Shown piece by piece: positions 51,343-60,069 of a DNA stretch of 64,000 nt (position 1 is its first letter; the number at the start of each line of letters is the position of its first letter). The DNA lies in contig JAFXKX010000007.1 in assembly GCA_017531505.1 (NCBI GenBank), positions 1-64,000 on the forward strand. Reading direction: 5' to 3'. The notes under the pieces are model-generated. The model searched no databases, was not told the DNA's origin, and saw only the letters and a list, made by a program, of their open reading frames with translations. The position numbers and the translations under genes were made by a program. The DNA is from Clostridia bacterium. GTDB taxonomy: Bacteria; Bacillota; Clostridia; Christensenellales; Christensenellaceae.

Positions 51343-52734
51343 TTATTTGCTCTGCAGATATGCATCCATTGCTGCAGCAGCCTTTTTACCTGCGCCCATT
51401 GCCAGAATAACGGTTGCAGCACCGGTTACGGCGTCGCCGCCTGCATATACACCTTCAATGCTGGTCAAACCGTCTTCATCGGCTACGATGCCGCCCCATG
51501 TCTTTGTTTCCAGATCAGGAGTCGTGCTCTTGATGAGCGGGTTGGGGCTCTGACCGATAGCGATAACCACTGCATCGGCTTCGAGTACATATTCGCTGTC
51601 TTTGATAGCCACAGGGCGTCTTCTGCCGGAAGCATCGGGCTCGCCCAGTTCCATCTTGATGTTCTTCACGCCGGTTACATTGCCCTTTTCATCGCCAAGG
51701 ATCTCAACGGGGTTCTGCAGCAGACGGAAGATGATGCCTTCCTCTTTTGCGTGATGGATCTCTTCCAATCTTGCGGGCATTTCTTCTTCGCCACGACGAT
51801 ATACGATAGATACTTCATCAGCGCCCAATCTCTTTGCACATCTTGCAGCGTCCATTGCAACGTTGCCGCCGCCGACTACGACTACATGCTTGTACTTCTT
51901 GATGGGGGTATCGAATTCCGGGAAACGATATGCTTTCATCAGATTGATTCTGGTGAGGAATTCGTTTGCGGAGTATACACCGTTGAAGTTTTCACCGGGG
52001 ATACGCATGAAGCTGGGTAAACCTGCGCCGGAACCGATGAAGATTGCTTCGTAACCTTCTTCCTTCAGTTCATCCAAAGTCAGGATCTTACCGATGACCA
52101 TATTCTTCTCGATCTTTACGCCCATCTTCTCCAGACCGTTGATTTCTGCGTTTACCAATTCTTTGGGCAGACGGAACTGCGGGATACCATACTGCAATAC
52201 ACCACCGGCTACGTGGAATGCTTCAAATACGGTAACATCATACCCGCGCTTAGCCATATCGCCTGCACAGCTGAGACCTGCAGGGCCGGAGCCGATAACA
52301 GCTACCTTGCGGCCGTTCTTCTCAATGTCATACTTGGGTTCATAACCATGTACCATTGCATAATCTGCACAGAAGCGCTCCAGACGACCGATACCTACGG
52401 GCTGACCTTTTACGCCGCGTACGCACTTGCCTTCGCACTGGCTTTCCTGCGGACATACACGGCCGCAGATAGCGGGCAAGCTATTGGTCTCAATAATCTT
52501 TTCATATGCTTCGATGAATTTACCTTCCTGTACCAGAGCGATAAATTCGGGGATCTGTACATTTACGGGACAGCCTGCAACACAGGATCTGTTTTTGCAA
52601 CCGAGGCATCTTGCAGCCTCTTCCAAAGCCATCTCTTCGGTATAGCCCAGTGCTACTTCTTCAAAATTGATGCTGCGCTCGATCGGATCGCGCTCAGGCA
52701 TTGCTACTTTAGTCAAAGACATATTCTTTTTCAT
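51343..52734 (-). CDS. nfnB: NfnB: NADPH-dependent ferredoxin:NADP oxidoreductase large subunit (GltA-like)
   Basis: 463 residues, GltA/SudA-like. With NfnA it couples NADH and reduced ferredoxin to NADP reduction by electron bifurcation. Seen: [4Fe-4S] cysteines CLGCKNRSCVAGC and CGRVCPQESQCEGKC in the N-terminal ~90 residues, FAD motif VIGSGPAGLSCAGDMA near residue 130, NADP motif VVVGGGNVAMDAAR near residue 275 and a C-terminal GDAVTGAATVILAMGAG. ATG at 52734 overlaps the NfnA stop (ATGA). Annotated elsewhere as glutamate synthase small subunit; the partner favours Nfn. Confidence 0.92.
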   Translation of the reverse strand: MKKNMSLTKVAMPERDPIERSINFEEVALGYTEEMALEEAARCLGCKNRSCVAGCPVNVQIPEFIALVQEGKFIEAYEKIIETNSLPAICGRVCPQESQCEGKCVRGVKGQPVGIGRLERFCADYAMVHGYEPKYDIEKNGRKVAVIGSGPAGLSCAGDMAKRGYDVTVFEAFHVAGGVLQYGIPQFRLPKELVNAEINGLEKMGVKIEKNMVIGKILTLDELKEEGYEAIFIGSGAGLPSFMRIPGENFNGVYSANEFLTRINLMKAYRFPEFDTPIKKYKHVVVVGGGNVAMDAARCAKRLGADEVSIVYRRGEEEMPARLEEIHHAKEEGIIFRLLQNPVEILGDEKGNVTGVKNIKMELGEPDASGRRRPVAIKDSEYVLEADAVVIAIGQSPNPLIKSTTPDLETKTWGGIVADEDGLTSIEGVYAGGDAVTGAATVILAMGAGKKAAAAMDAYLQSK

Positions 52735-53576
52735 GCTTGCATACCCTCCATTCTGCACTGATGCTTATGCAGGCTTTCCTGCTCCTGCTCACGATACATC
52801 GGCTGACGCCGCATCGCGGAATCAAAGTCTACCAAATGACCGTCAAAGTCAGGACCGTCTACGCAAGCAAACTTGGTTTCGCCACCAACGACTACACGAC
52901 AGCCGCCGCACATACCGGTACCGTCGATCATAACGGGGTTCATGCTGATGATGGTCTTGATGTCAAATTCTTTGGTCAGCAAACATACAAACTTCATCAT
53001 GATCAGCGGGCCGATTGCGATAACCAGATCGTATTTTTCGCCGGCTTCGATGCGTTCTCTCAATACATCGGTAACCAGACCTTTTCTGCCGTTGCTGCCG
53101 TCATCAGTAGTAATATACAAATTCTTGGAGCAAGCCTTCATTTCTTCTTCAAGAATAATATAATCGGTATTTCTGAAACCGGCGATCATATCGACCTCTA
53201 CGCCCATAGCGGAGAGTTTCTTTGCCTGAGGATATGCAATTGCAGTACCCAGACCACCACCGATTACTGCAACCTTTTTGATACTCTCATCAAATTCGGA
53301 AGCTTTGCCCAGCGGACCTACGAAGTCCAGCAGCGCATCGCCTTCATTCAGTGCATTGAGCTGCGTGGTAGTTTTGCCAACGATCTGGAAGATGATCGTT
53401 ACAGTGCCCTGTTCTCTGTCGAAATCAGCTACTGTCAGCGGAATTCTTTCACCCTGTTCGTCGATTCTCAGAATGATGAACTGACCGGGCTCTGCCTTTT
53501 TCGCAATTGTGGGAGCGTCGATTACCATTTTGGTGATCTGCGGACCCAATACCTTCTTTTCGAGTATCTTATACAT
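52731..53576 (-). CDS. nfnA: NfnA: sulfide/dihydroorotate dehydrogenase-like FAD/NAD-binding subunit
   Basis: 281 residues, PyrK/SudB-like. Seen: FAD site ERIPLTVADFD near residue 43, NAD site VAVIGGGLGTAIAYPQ near residue 97 and the [2Fe-2S] ligand region MCGGCRVVVGGETKFACVDGP near residue 222. It forms NfnAB with the following gene. The C-terminal tail is longer and charged (MYREQEQESLHKHQCRM). AAGGAG precedes the start. Confidence 0.92.
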   Translation of the reverse strand: MYKILEKKVLGPQITKMVIDAPTIAKKAEPGQFIILRIDEQGERIPLTVADFDREQGTVTIIFQIVGKTTTQLNALNEGDALLDFVGPLGKASEFDESIKKVAVIGGGLGTAIAYPQAKKLSAMGVEVDMIAGFRNTDYIILEEEMKACSKNLYITTDDGSNGRKGLVTDVLRERIEAGEKYDLVIAIGPLIMMKFVCLLTKEFDIKTIISMNPVMIDGTGMCGGCRVVVGGETKFACVDGPDFDGHLVDFDSAMRRQPMYREQEQESLHKHQCRMEGMQA

Positions 53577-53639
53577 CCCTATGACTCCTTAAATCTTTGG
53601 TTGTTTTGCTACAAGTTTTATTTGTTCCAAACCTTTTCT

Positions 53640-53668
53640 ATTATATCGCTTTACCAAATCAAATGCAA
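53640..53668 (-). promoter_or_regulatory. Promoter of nfnAB
   Basis: On the minus strand TTGCAT (53663-53668), 17 bases, TATAAT (53640-53645), about 64 bases before the NfnA start. Confidence 0.75.
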
Positions 53669-53695
53669 GAAGAGGCATTGAAAAACGCCTCTTCT
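53668..53695 (-). terminator. Hairpin after the 2-oxoacid oxidoreductase operon
   Basis: AGAAGAGGC (53668-53676) and GCCTCTTCT (53687-53695) form a 9-bp stem after the vorC stop on the minus strand. The following T-run is poor, and the hairpin abuts the nfn -35 box. Confidence 0.55.
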
Positions 53696-53708
53696 ACCAT
53701 GTTTTTAT

Positions 53709-54245
53709 TTATTTTACCGCTTCTGCGCCCTTTGCCAACGCCTGCTCGTTGACAGGAATCAGATGTGCTTTCTTTGCACCAAAGGAGGCAGTCAGGCATG
53801 CTATTGCCGTTTTGGGAGATACAATGCCCGTTTTTTCCAAAACCGCACCCAGCATGACCATGTTTGCGACTCTGCCATTACCCAGTTCTTCTGCAATGGC
53901 ATTGACCGGTACATAGTATACTTCGATATCGGTTCTTTCTGTTTTCAGGTCGATAAGAGAGCTGTTGACAAACAGTTTTCCGCCGGGCGCTACATTGCCC
54001 TCATATTTTTCAAAAGACGGTCTGTTCATAACAACAACGACATCTGCCTCGGTAACTACCGGGCTGCCGACCTCCTCGTCAGATACCACAACACTGCAGT
54101 TTGCGGTACCGCCGCGCATCTCAGGGCCATAAGAGGGGAGCCAGGATACGTTTTTGCCTTCCTGCAGACCGGAGTAAGCAATCAGCTGACCCAGCAGCAA
54201 TACGCCCTGTCCGCCAAAACCTGCACTGATAATCTGATGCAGCAT
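53709..54245 (-). CDS. 2-oxoacid:ferredoxin oxidoreductase gamma subunit
   Basis: 178 residues, the gamma/POR_C family. Seen: ISAGFGGQGVLLLGQLIAYSG at residues 5-25 and EMRGGTANCSVVVSD near residue 43. With the alpha, beta and ferredoxin subunits it oxidatively decarboxylates a 2-oxoacid to acyl-CoA, reducing ferredoxin. It starts one base after the beta gene; the last gene of the operon. Confidence 0.9.
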   Translation of the reverse strand: MLHQIISAGFGGQGVLLLGQLIAYSGLQEGKNVSWLPSYGPEMRGGTANCSVVVSDEEVGSPVVTEADVVVVMNRPSFEKYEGNVAPGGKLFVNSSLIDLKTERTDIEVYYVPVNAIAEELGNGRVANMVMLGAVLEKTGIVSPKTAIACLTASFGAKKAHLIPVNEQALAKGAEAVK

Positions 54246-54246
54246 A

Positions 54247-54984
54247 TCACTCTACCTCCTTCTTGACACCCAGAGGATAATACGGGATCATATTTTCCTT
54301 GAGCCAATCCAGTGCAGCCACCGGCGTCATACCCCAGTTGGTAGGACAGGTAGACAACAATTCTATGAAGGAGAAGCCTTTGCCTTCCATCTGATACGTC
54401 AAAGCCTTTTTGATGGCTTTCTTTGCTTTCACAATATTGGGCACGTCATGCAGAGATACACGCTCTACATAGCAGGCACCATCCAGTGTTGCAATGATCT
54501 CGGACATACGGATCGGCAGACCACAATGATCTTTCTGACGTCCGTAAGGAGAAGTGGTCGTTACCTGACCTTCCAGTGTAGTCGGTGCCATCTGTCCGCC
54601 GGTCATACCGTAGATCGCGTTATTGATAAAGATGGTCGTTACTTTTTCGCCTCTTGCTGCCGCATGAATGATTTCTGCGGTACCGATCGAAGCAAGGTCG
54701 CCGTCACCCTGATATGTAAATACCAGTTTGTCGGGATGTACACGTTTGATACCGGTAGCTACTGCCGGAGCACGTCCGTGAGCAGCTTCCATCATATCAC
54801 AGTTAAAATAGTTGTATGCAAATACAGCGCAGCCTACCGGTGCAACACCGATGGCCTTATCTGCCATACCCAATTCTTCAATACATTCTGCTACCAATCT
54901 GTGCGCAATGCCATGGGTGCAGCCCGGGCAATAATGGAACGGCACATCGGTAAGCATTTTTGTTTTTTCAAATACTACTGCCAT
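54247..54984 (-). CDS. 2-oxoacid:ferredoxin oxidoreductase beta (TPP) subunit
   Basis: 245 residues. TPP-binding beta subunit. Seen: FHYCPGCTHGIAHRL near residue 16, GVAPVGCAVF, and the TPP-Mg motif TYQGDGDLASIGTAEIIHAA near residue 89 with NNAIYGMTGGQMAPT near residue 118. It lies three bases after the alpha gene. The substrate cannot be told from sequence; Vor (branched-chain) and Kor (2-oxoglutarate) are both possible. Confidence 0.92.
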   Translation of the reverse strand: MAVVFEKTKMLTDVPFHYCPGCTHGIAHRLVAECIEELGMADKAIGVAPVGCAVFAYNYFNCDMMEAAHGRAPAVATGIKRVHPDKLVFTYQGDGDLASIGTAEIIHAAARGEKVTTIFINNAIYGMTGGQMAPTTLEGQVTTTSPYGRQKDHCGLPIRMSEIIATLDGACYVERVSLHDVPNIVKAKKAIKKALTYQMEGKGFSFIELLSTCPTNWGMTPVAALDWLKENMIPYYPLGVKKEVE

Positions 54985-54987
54985 TGT

Positions 54988-56052
54988 TTATTCCCTGCCT
55001 TCCGTAAGCTTGACCAGTTCGTTTACCATATCCTGTGTAGTGGGGACAAAGCCGCCCAGCGTACCCTTGAAGTAAACCGGCTTCTTGCCGTTTACAGCCA
55101 GGCGTACATCCTCTACCATCTGCCCTGCACTCATCTCCACAGTCAGGAATGCCTTTACCTGATCTGCAGCTTTTTCGTAAGCTTCGGAGGGGAAAGGCCA
55201 AATGGTGATGGGGCGGATCAAACCGACCTTGATGCCCATTGCACGCGCCTTCAATACCGCACTCTTTGCGATTCTCGCAGTGGTGCCGTATGCGGTGATA
55301 CAATATTCCGCATCTTCCATCATAAAGGTTTCTACCTTGGTCTCGTTCTGCTTGATCTGTTCATATCTTGCCATCAGACGCTCGGTTACCTCCAGCATCT
55401 GTTCAGGTTCGATATACAAGGAGTTGATAACCGCTCTGTCGCGGGATTTGTCTTCCCAACCGGTCGCTGCCCATGTTTTTGCAGGCACTTCACGTTTCTT
55501 GGGCTGTCTGAACTCTACAGGTTCCATGATCTGACCGATCATGCCATCGCCCAGTACCATAACCGGGATGCGGTATGTATCTGCAATATCAAAGCCTTCC
55601 ATAACCATATCTGCAGCTTCCTGTACAGTCGAGGGAGCCAGTACCACCAGATGATAGTCACCATGCCCGCCGCCTTTGGTCGCCTGGAAATAATCGCCCT
55701 GTGCAGGCTGAATGCCGCCCAAGCCGGGGCCGACACGCATAATATTTACGATTACGCAAGGAAGTTCTGCGCACGCGATATAGCTGACGCCTTCCTGCTT
55801 AAGGCTGATACCCGGGCTGGAGGAAGAAGTCATAACTCTTGCCCCGGCACCTGCAGCACCGTATACCATGTTGATTGCCGCTACTTCGCTCTCAGCCTGC
55901 AGGAAGCAGCCGCCTTCCTGAGGCAATCTGCGGCTCATATATTCGGGAATTTCATTCTGAGGAGTAATGGGATAACCGAAGAAATATCTGCAGCCTGCCT
56001 GGATCGCAGCTTCGCCGATCGCTTCGCTTCCCTTCATCAATTTTTTAGCCAT
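54988..56052 (-). CDS. vorB: 2-oxoacid:ferredoxin oxidoreductase alpha subunit (VorB-like)
   Basis: 354 residues. Seen: GSEAIGEAAIQAGCRYFFGYPITPQ near the N-terminus, ESEVAAINMVYGAAGAGAR near residue 54, SSSSPGISLKQEG near residue 76, QGDYFQATKGGGHGD near residue 117, and a C-terminal POR-domain helix. I assign VorB by overall resemblance to the 3-methyl-2-oxobutanoate enzyme; 2-oxoglutarate is the main alternative. AAGGG precedes the start. Confidence 0.85.
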   Translation of the reverse strand: MAKKLMKGSEAIGEAAIQAGCRYFFGYPITPQNEIPEYMSRRLPQEGGCFLQAESEVAAINMVYGAAGAGARVMTSSSSPGISLKQEGVSYIACAELPCVIVNIMRVGPGLGGIQPAQGDYFQATKGGGHGDYHLVVLAPSTVQEAADMVMEGFDIADTYRIPVMVLGDGMIGQIMEPVEFRQPKKREVPAKTWAATGWEDKSRDRAVINSLYIEPEQMLEVTERLMARYEQIKQNETKVETFMMEDAEYCITAYGTTARIAKSAVLKARAMGIKVGLIRPITIWPFPSEAYEKAADQVKAFLTVEMSAGQMVEDVRLAVNGKKPVYFKGTLGGFVPTTQDMVNELVKLTEGRE

Positions 56053-56081
56053 TTTGATCCCTTTCTTCTCTTGTCACAAAT

Positions 56082-56288
56082 TTATCGTTCCACAGTAAAT
56101 ACAACATCCGGGCACATACGTGCACAAGATGCACAGCCGATGCAGGCATCCATATCTGTGATACTGATGGGGTGATAGCCCTTGGTATTCAGCTTATCTT
56201 TATGCAGCTGCAATATCTTTTTCGGGCAGACGCTTACACACAAGGAGCAACCTTTGCAGGCTTCTTCGTTAATCGTGAGTTTCGCCAT
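56082..56288 (-). CDS. 4Fe-4S ferredoxin-type delta subunit
   Basis: 68 residues with two [4Fe-4S] motifs: CKGCSLCVSVCP near residue 11 and CIGCASCARMCP near residue 48. It passes electrons from the oxidoreductase core to ferredoxin. First gene of the operon; a GAGG sequence precedes the start, and an inverted repeat lies upstream. Confidence 0.9.
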   Translation of the reverse strand: MAKLTINEEACKGCSLCVSVCPKKILQLHKDKLNTKGYHPISITDMDACIGCASCARMCPDVVFTVER

Positions 56289-56335
56289 AGTGATACCTCT
56301 TTCTATCTAAAATTAAAATTTATACATTGTTCATA

Positions 56336-56353
56336 CAAGGTGAAAAAACCTTG
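56336..56353. promoter_or_regulatory. Inverted repeat upstream of 2-oxoacid oxidoreductase operon
   Basis: CAAGGT-GAAAAA-ACCTTG, a perfect 6-bp inverted repeat with 6-base spacer, 48 bases upstream of the ferredoxin gene start, next to a possible TTGTAT -35 box on the minus strand. It lacks a T-run, so it looks like an operator rather than a terminator. Confidence 0.4.
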
Positions 56354-56432
56354 CACACATTAGAATAGCACATTTCGCTATCTGTGTAAATATGATGATT
56401 CCTGCCAATTTTCAGCAAATGCTCATAATTTT

Positions 56433-57122
56433 TCACAAAATTTCATTGAGCCAATCCGGGCGCATATACAGATGCACCGGCAATACCGGATAATTGCCCT
56501 CATAGGACGGTGCCAGATCTTCTTTGACCGCAGTGCACTTTATCGGGATCCCAGTCAATCGGGATACGGCCTCTGCCATCTGTTCGCCCTGTGCAATAAT
56601 ATCCATATCTGTCTCCTGCGCAAGATTACCATTGCAGATCAGCCCCGTTACCTGTATACGAGCCTTTGCCTCGATCTCTCTCAATAAGGATAGGATTGCT
56701 TCCGGAGTCGACTGCATCGGGCGCGCCGGATTGATGACAAATAAAAATTCACTTTCGTCTTTGCATTTTGCAAAATGCTCCTGCAGCAATCCCAATACCG
56801 ATGCCCCTACCGGGTCACCGCCAATGTCAAACACTGCACGATCCGGCTTGGTATCAAACGGCGCATATATCTCCGCCGGCAGCGTGGGGACATCCATCAT
56901 GGTATTGGCATAGTCCGGCTTGATCACGCGAACACCTGCCTGTTCGAGGATCTGCTGCTTACTGGAGGATTTGAAATAAGGATTGATAATATCCATATCT
57001 ACCAGCATGGTAGATCCCTTCTTGGCCGCATCTATTGCCAGATTGATGGAAAGTTCTGTCTTTCCGCTGCCAAAGTTACCTATCATTACGGTATATCTCT
57101 TAAAAGTTACTGTATTGCTCAT
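56433..57122 (-). CDS. P-loop ATPase of the MinD/CobQ-like type
   Basis: 229 residues. Walker A is MIGNFGSGKTELS near residue 13, with a DMDIINPYF switch near residue 43 and AVFDIGGDPVGAS near residue 97 in the position of Walker B. It resembles SIMIBI NTPases such as CobQ/ParA-like proteins; the function is not known. It lies between the FAD dehydrogenase (12 bases upstream) and the 2-oxoacid oxidoreductase operon, so a maturation or regulatory role there is plausible but unproven. Confidence 0.75.
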   Translation of the reverse strand: MSNTVTFKRYTVMIGNFGSGKTELSINLAIDAAKKGSTMLVDMDIINPYFKSSSKQQILEQAGVRVIKPDYANTMMDVPTLPAEIYAPFDTKPDRAVFDIGGDPVGASVLGLLQEHFAKCKDESEFLFVINPARPMQSTPEAILSLLREIEAKARIQVTGLICNGNLAQETDMDIIAQGEQMAEAVSRLTGIPIKCTAVKEDLAPSYEGNYPVLPVHLYMRPDWLNEIL

Positions 57123-57134
57123 TGTTCTCTCCTG

Positions 57135-58715
57135 TTATTGCGGACGCGCAAATTCCGATATGATCTGATACGCCAACCGCACGCCATCAATGGCTGCCGA
57201 CATGATACCGCCCGCATATCCTGCACCTTCGCCGCCGGGATACAATCCCTGCAGACTGGAACACAGCTGTTCGTTTCTCACGATACGCACCGGAGACGAG
57301 GTACGCGTTTCCACGCCAATCAGCAAACCCTGCTTCACGAAACCGGGAATTGCTCTGTCAAACTGCTGTGCCGCACCGATGATCCCCTGACGAATGAATC
57401 CGGGCAAACAAGCAGACAAGTCAGCCGATACTGTATACGGCAAATAACTGTTGGCAGGCAGCTTTCTGCCGCTCTTACCGTCGATAAAATCCTGATACGT
57501 CTGCGCCGGTGCCCCGTATCCATTTGCCATGGTGTATGCCGCCTTTTCCAACTGACGCTGCAGCGCAATGCCGCCCAGCGGACCAGAGGGCATATCCTCT
57601 TTGCCCACACTCACCACCAGAGCACTGTTGGAGTATTGGGTATCTCTGCTGTGCCAGCTCATACCGTTGACTACAGTATGCCCTTCTTCCGTCGCAGAAC
57701 ATACCACTTCACCACCGGGACACATACAGAAAGAATATACGCCGCGACCATTTACCTGTGCTTTCACAGCATATTCTGCTGCGCCCAACAGTTCTGCAAA
57801 CTTGCCATATTGCCGATCATCGATCAGCTTTCGCGGATGCTCTACCCGTACCCCCATCGCAAACGGCTTGGGTTCCAGTATCAACCCTGCCTGCAGCAGC
57901 ATCTCAAAGGTGTCTCTCGCACTGTGACCGATCGCCAATATACAAGCATTACAGTCCACTTTGGTATGTACACCCTTATGACTGTATTCTATCGCCTGCA
58001 GTTTTCCGCCATGATGATGCAGTTGCTCCAAACGGGCCTCAAACAGTACCTCTCCACCCATCTTACGGATCTCCCGACGCATGGACGCTACGATTTTGCG
58101 TATATTATCTGTTCCCAAATGGGGTTTTGCATAATAGGCGATATCTTCCGGGGCACCGTGGCGGATAAATATCTCTGTCACTTTCGCCGAACGGGGGTCT
58201 TTGTTCCGGGCAGTCAGTTTGCCATCCGAAAATGCGCCTGCCCCACCCTCGCCAAAGCAAGCATTGCTTTCAGGGTCCAATCTGCCTTCCTTCTGTAATG
58301 TTTCAAAATCTTTGGCACGGTCTTCGATGGCCTTGCCGCGTTCAATCAACAGCGGACGATACCCATGCTGTGCCAATATATACGCAGCAAATAATCCGCA
58401 TGGACCCGCGCCTACCACGACCACCCGATCATTCAGTCTGCCGTTACCCTCTTGCGGCACAGGCAATTCTGCCGCCTCATATACGGCAATACCTTTTTGC
58501 ATCAACTTTCCTGCAACAGCTTCCTCCGTCTGTATCCACAACGAATATTTATACTGCAGATTATCTTTCTTACGGGCATCCAGAGACTTTCTGACAATGC
58601 CCCATGCACGGATATCCTGTACACGGATCCCTAATTTTTTAGCGATACGGCCGGGCAACACATCTTCTCTTTCCCGTACGCTGACCGCCAACTCGTGTAT
58701 GATCAGTTTCTTCAT
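57135..58715 (-). CDS. NAD(P)/FAD-dependent dehydrogenase (COG2509 type)
   Basis: 526 residues. A ~90-residue N-terminal domain (ELAVSVREREDVLPGRIAKKLG) precedes the FAD motif VVVVGAGPCGLFAAYILA near residue 99. Further motifs are ESNACFGEGGAGAFSDGKL near residue 150, CILAIGHSARDTFEML near residue 257 and YPGGEGAGYAGGIMSAA near the end. The family is poorly characterised: FAD-dependent, cytoplasmic, with unknown substrate. It is upstream of the P-loop ATPase gene on the same strand. Confidence 0.9.
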   Translation of the reverse strand: MKKLIIHELAVSVREREDVLPGRIAKKLGIRVQDIRAWGIVRKSLDARKKDNLQYKYSLWIQTEEAVAGKLMQKGIAVYEAAELPVPQEGNGRLNDRVVVVGAGPCGLFAAYILAQHGYRPLLIERGKAIEDRAKDFETLQKEGRLDPESNACFGEGGAGAFSDGKLTARNKDPRSAKVTEIFIRHGAPEDIAYYAKPHLGTDNIRKIVASMRREIRKMGGEVLFEARLEQLHHHGGKLQAIEYSHKGVHTKVDCNACILAIGHSARDTFEMLLQAGLILEPKPFAMGVRVEHPRKLIDDRQYGKFAELLGAAEYAVKAQVNGRGVYSFCMCPGGEVVCSATEEGHTVVNGMSWHSRDTQYSNSALVVSVGKEDMPSGPLGGIALQRQLEKAAYTMANGYGAPAQTYQDFIDGKSGRKLPANSYLPYTVSADLSACLPGFIRQGIIGAAQQFDRAIPGFVKQGLLIGVETRTSSPVRIVRNEQLCSSLQGLYPGGEGAGYAGGIMSAAIDGVRLAYQIISEFARPQ

Positions 58716-58740
58716 ATACTTTTATACTTTCTTTTCTCTG

Positions 58741-58775
58741 AAAAAGCCGCCTTTGATCTTGATCAAAGGCGGCTT
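58741..58775 (-). terminator. Terminator of cdaA-cdaR operon
   Basis: A perfect 15-bp stem (58744-58758 with 58761-58775, two-base loop), followed by T residues on the minus strand, directly after the cdaR stop. Confidence 0.88.
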
Positions 58776-58779
58776 GTAC

Positions 58780-60069
58780 TCATTTGATTTCTACCGATAC
58801 GCTGGCGTGTTCAAGTGTCACTTCCGAGATGTCTATCCCTCCCAGATCTTCTACCTTCACCGGCAGTACATACGAACCGGGTTTTTGCCCTGCAAGATCC
58901 ACATAAATCTTGATATCTTCCCTCTGCACATTGGACATCGCACTGATGCCGCCGCGCACCACAATATCCGTATACATTTCCGACAATACTGCGGTATAGC
59001 CGCTCTCCGTATTCATCACGCGGATCGCTACATTCTCAAATTTCTTTTCGGTAGTCTTTTCTTCGATCTGTGCATAAAAAGAGATCACATTGCCATTGGG
59101 GAAACGGATTCCCTGAATGGACTGCAGTTCTGCCTGCAAAATCTTGCCTTTGTCTGCATTTTCGGCAGAAATACTCTTGATTGCCAATTTATCAATCTGC
59201 GCCAATAATTCTTCTTCGCCTACGATCTCTACCGTATTCGAATTCAAAGAAATATTCACTACCTCATAATTTTCCGCAACATCGGTTATGCTGTTTTTGA
59301 TTTCTTCCACATCCAGCTCAATGGTCTTGATTTTCAATACATCCAGACCCACGATCACAGACGGGATTTCTCCGCCAATAGTATTCAGTTTGATCACTTT
59401 TCCATCGATATCTGTCAGCTGCACAGTATAACTGTTGCTGACATCTTCAGATATGCCGTCCACAGAGATCACGGCCACGGCACGGGTCACCTGCTCCACC
59501 TTACTCTTGGGGCCGGATATCACAATATGCCGCTCTGTCATTTTGGGAGTATCCACAAAATATCCGTCTGCCGGTGTGCCTTCCAGTCTGCACTCTACCG
59601 GAACACGACGTTCTGCCAATTCTTCTACCACGACTGTTACTGTGCCGGGTGACATTTTACTGACCGAAGCACCTGCGATCGATACCGATGTCTGTATAGG
59701 CAGCGTATAGGTATCCGGTTCACTGATCCCCGAAAAATCCACGAATGCCTTGACATTGTTGGTGCTGATATTTTTATGACTGTCCTGCCCCGCAGAGATC
59801 TTCAGATCCGTGACATGTACCAGATCATCGATTTCTACTGTCAGCCCCTGTTCCCGCAGTTCTGTGATCCCGGTATAGGTGACCGGAACATCAGATAACG
59901 TCATCTGCCGTGTCGGGTTTGCATCTGCGATAACATAGCTCCACAAAATCACTGCAAAAACCAGTGATATTACTTTCAGCCAGGTATCCTTTCTGAAAAA
60001 ATTACCGATAGACTTGCAAATCTTGGTTATCATTTCCCGCACTGCAATGTTTCTATTTTCTTTATCCAT
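58780..60069 (-). CDS. cdaR: CdaR, YbbR-domain regulator of diadenylate cyclase
   Basis: 429 residues. A cytoplasmic N-terminus and one membrane helix (LKVISLVFAVILWSYVIAD, near residue 32) are followed by extracellular YbbR repeats, about four, with VDFSGISEPDTYTLP and VDLAGQKPGSYVLPV-type strands. CdaR binds and modulates CdaA. It overlaps cdaA by eight bases, the common Firmicutes arrangement. Confidence 0.93.
   Translation of the reverse strand: MDKENRNIAVREMITKICKSIGNFFRKDTWLKVISLVFAVILWSYVIADANPTRQMTLSDVPVTYTGITELREQGLTVEIDDLVHVTDLKISAGQDSHKNISTNNVKAFVDFSGISEPDTYTLPIQTSVSIAGASVSKMSPGTVTVVVEELAERRVPVECRLEGTPADGYFVDTPKMTERHIVISGPKSKVEQVTRAVAVISVDGISEDVSNSYTVQLTDIDGKVIKLNTIGGEIPSVIVGLDVLKIKTIELDVEEIKNSITDVAENYEVVNISLNSNTVEIVGEEELLAQIDKLAIKSISAENADKGKILQAELQSIQGIRFPNGNVISFYAQIEEKTTEKKFENVAIRVMNTESGYTAVLSEMYTDIVVRGGISAMSNVQREDIKIYVDLAGQKPGSYVLPVKVEDLGGIDISEVTLEHASVSVEIK

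Noticed and set aside
51343..52734. Glutamate synthase small subunit (GltD)
   Set aside because: No large glutamate synthase subunit is adjacent; the PyrK-like partner with ATGA overlap is characteristic of Nfn.
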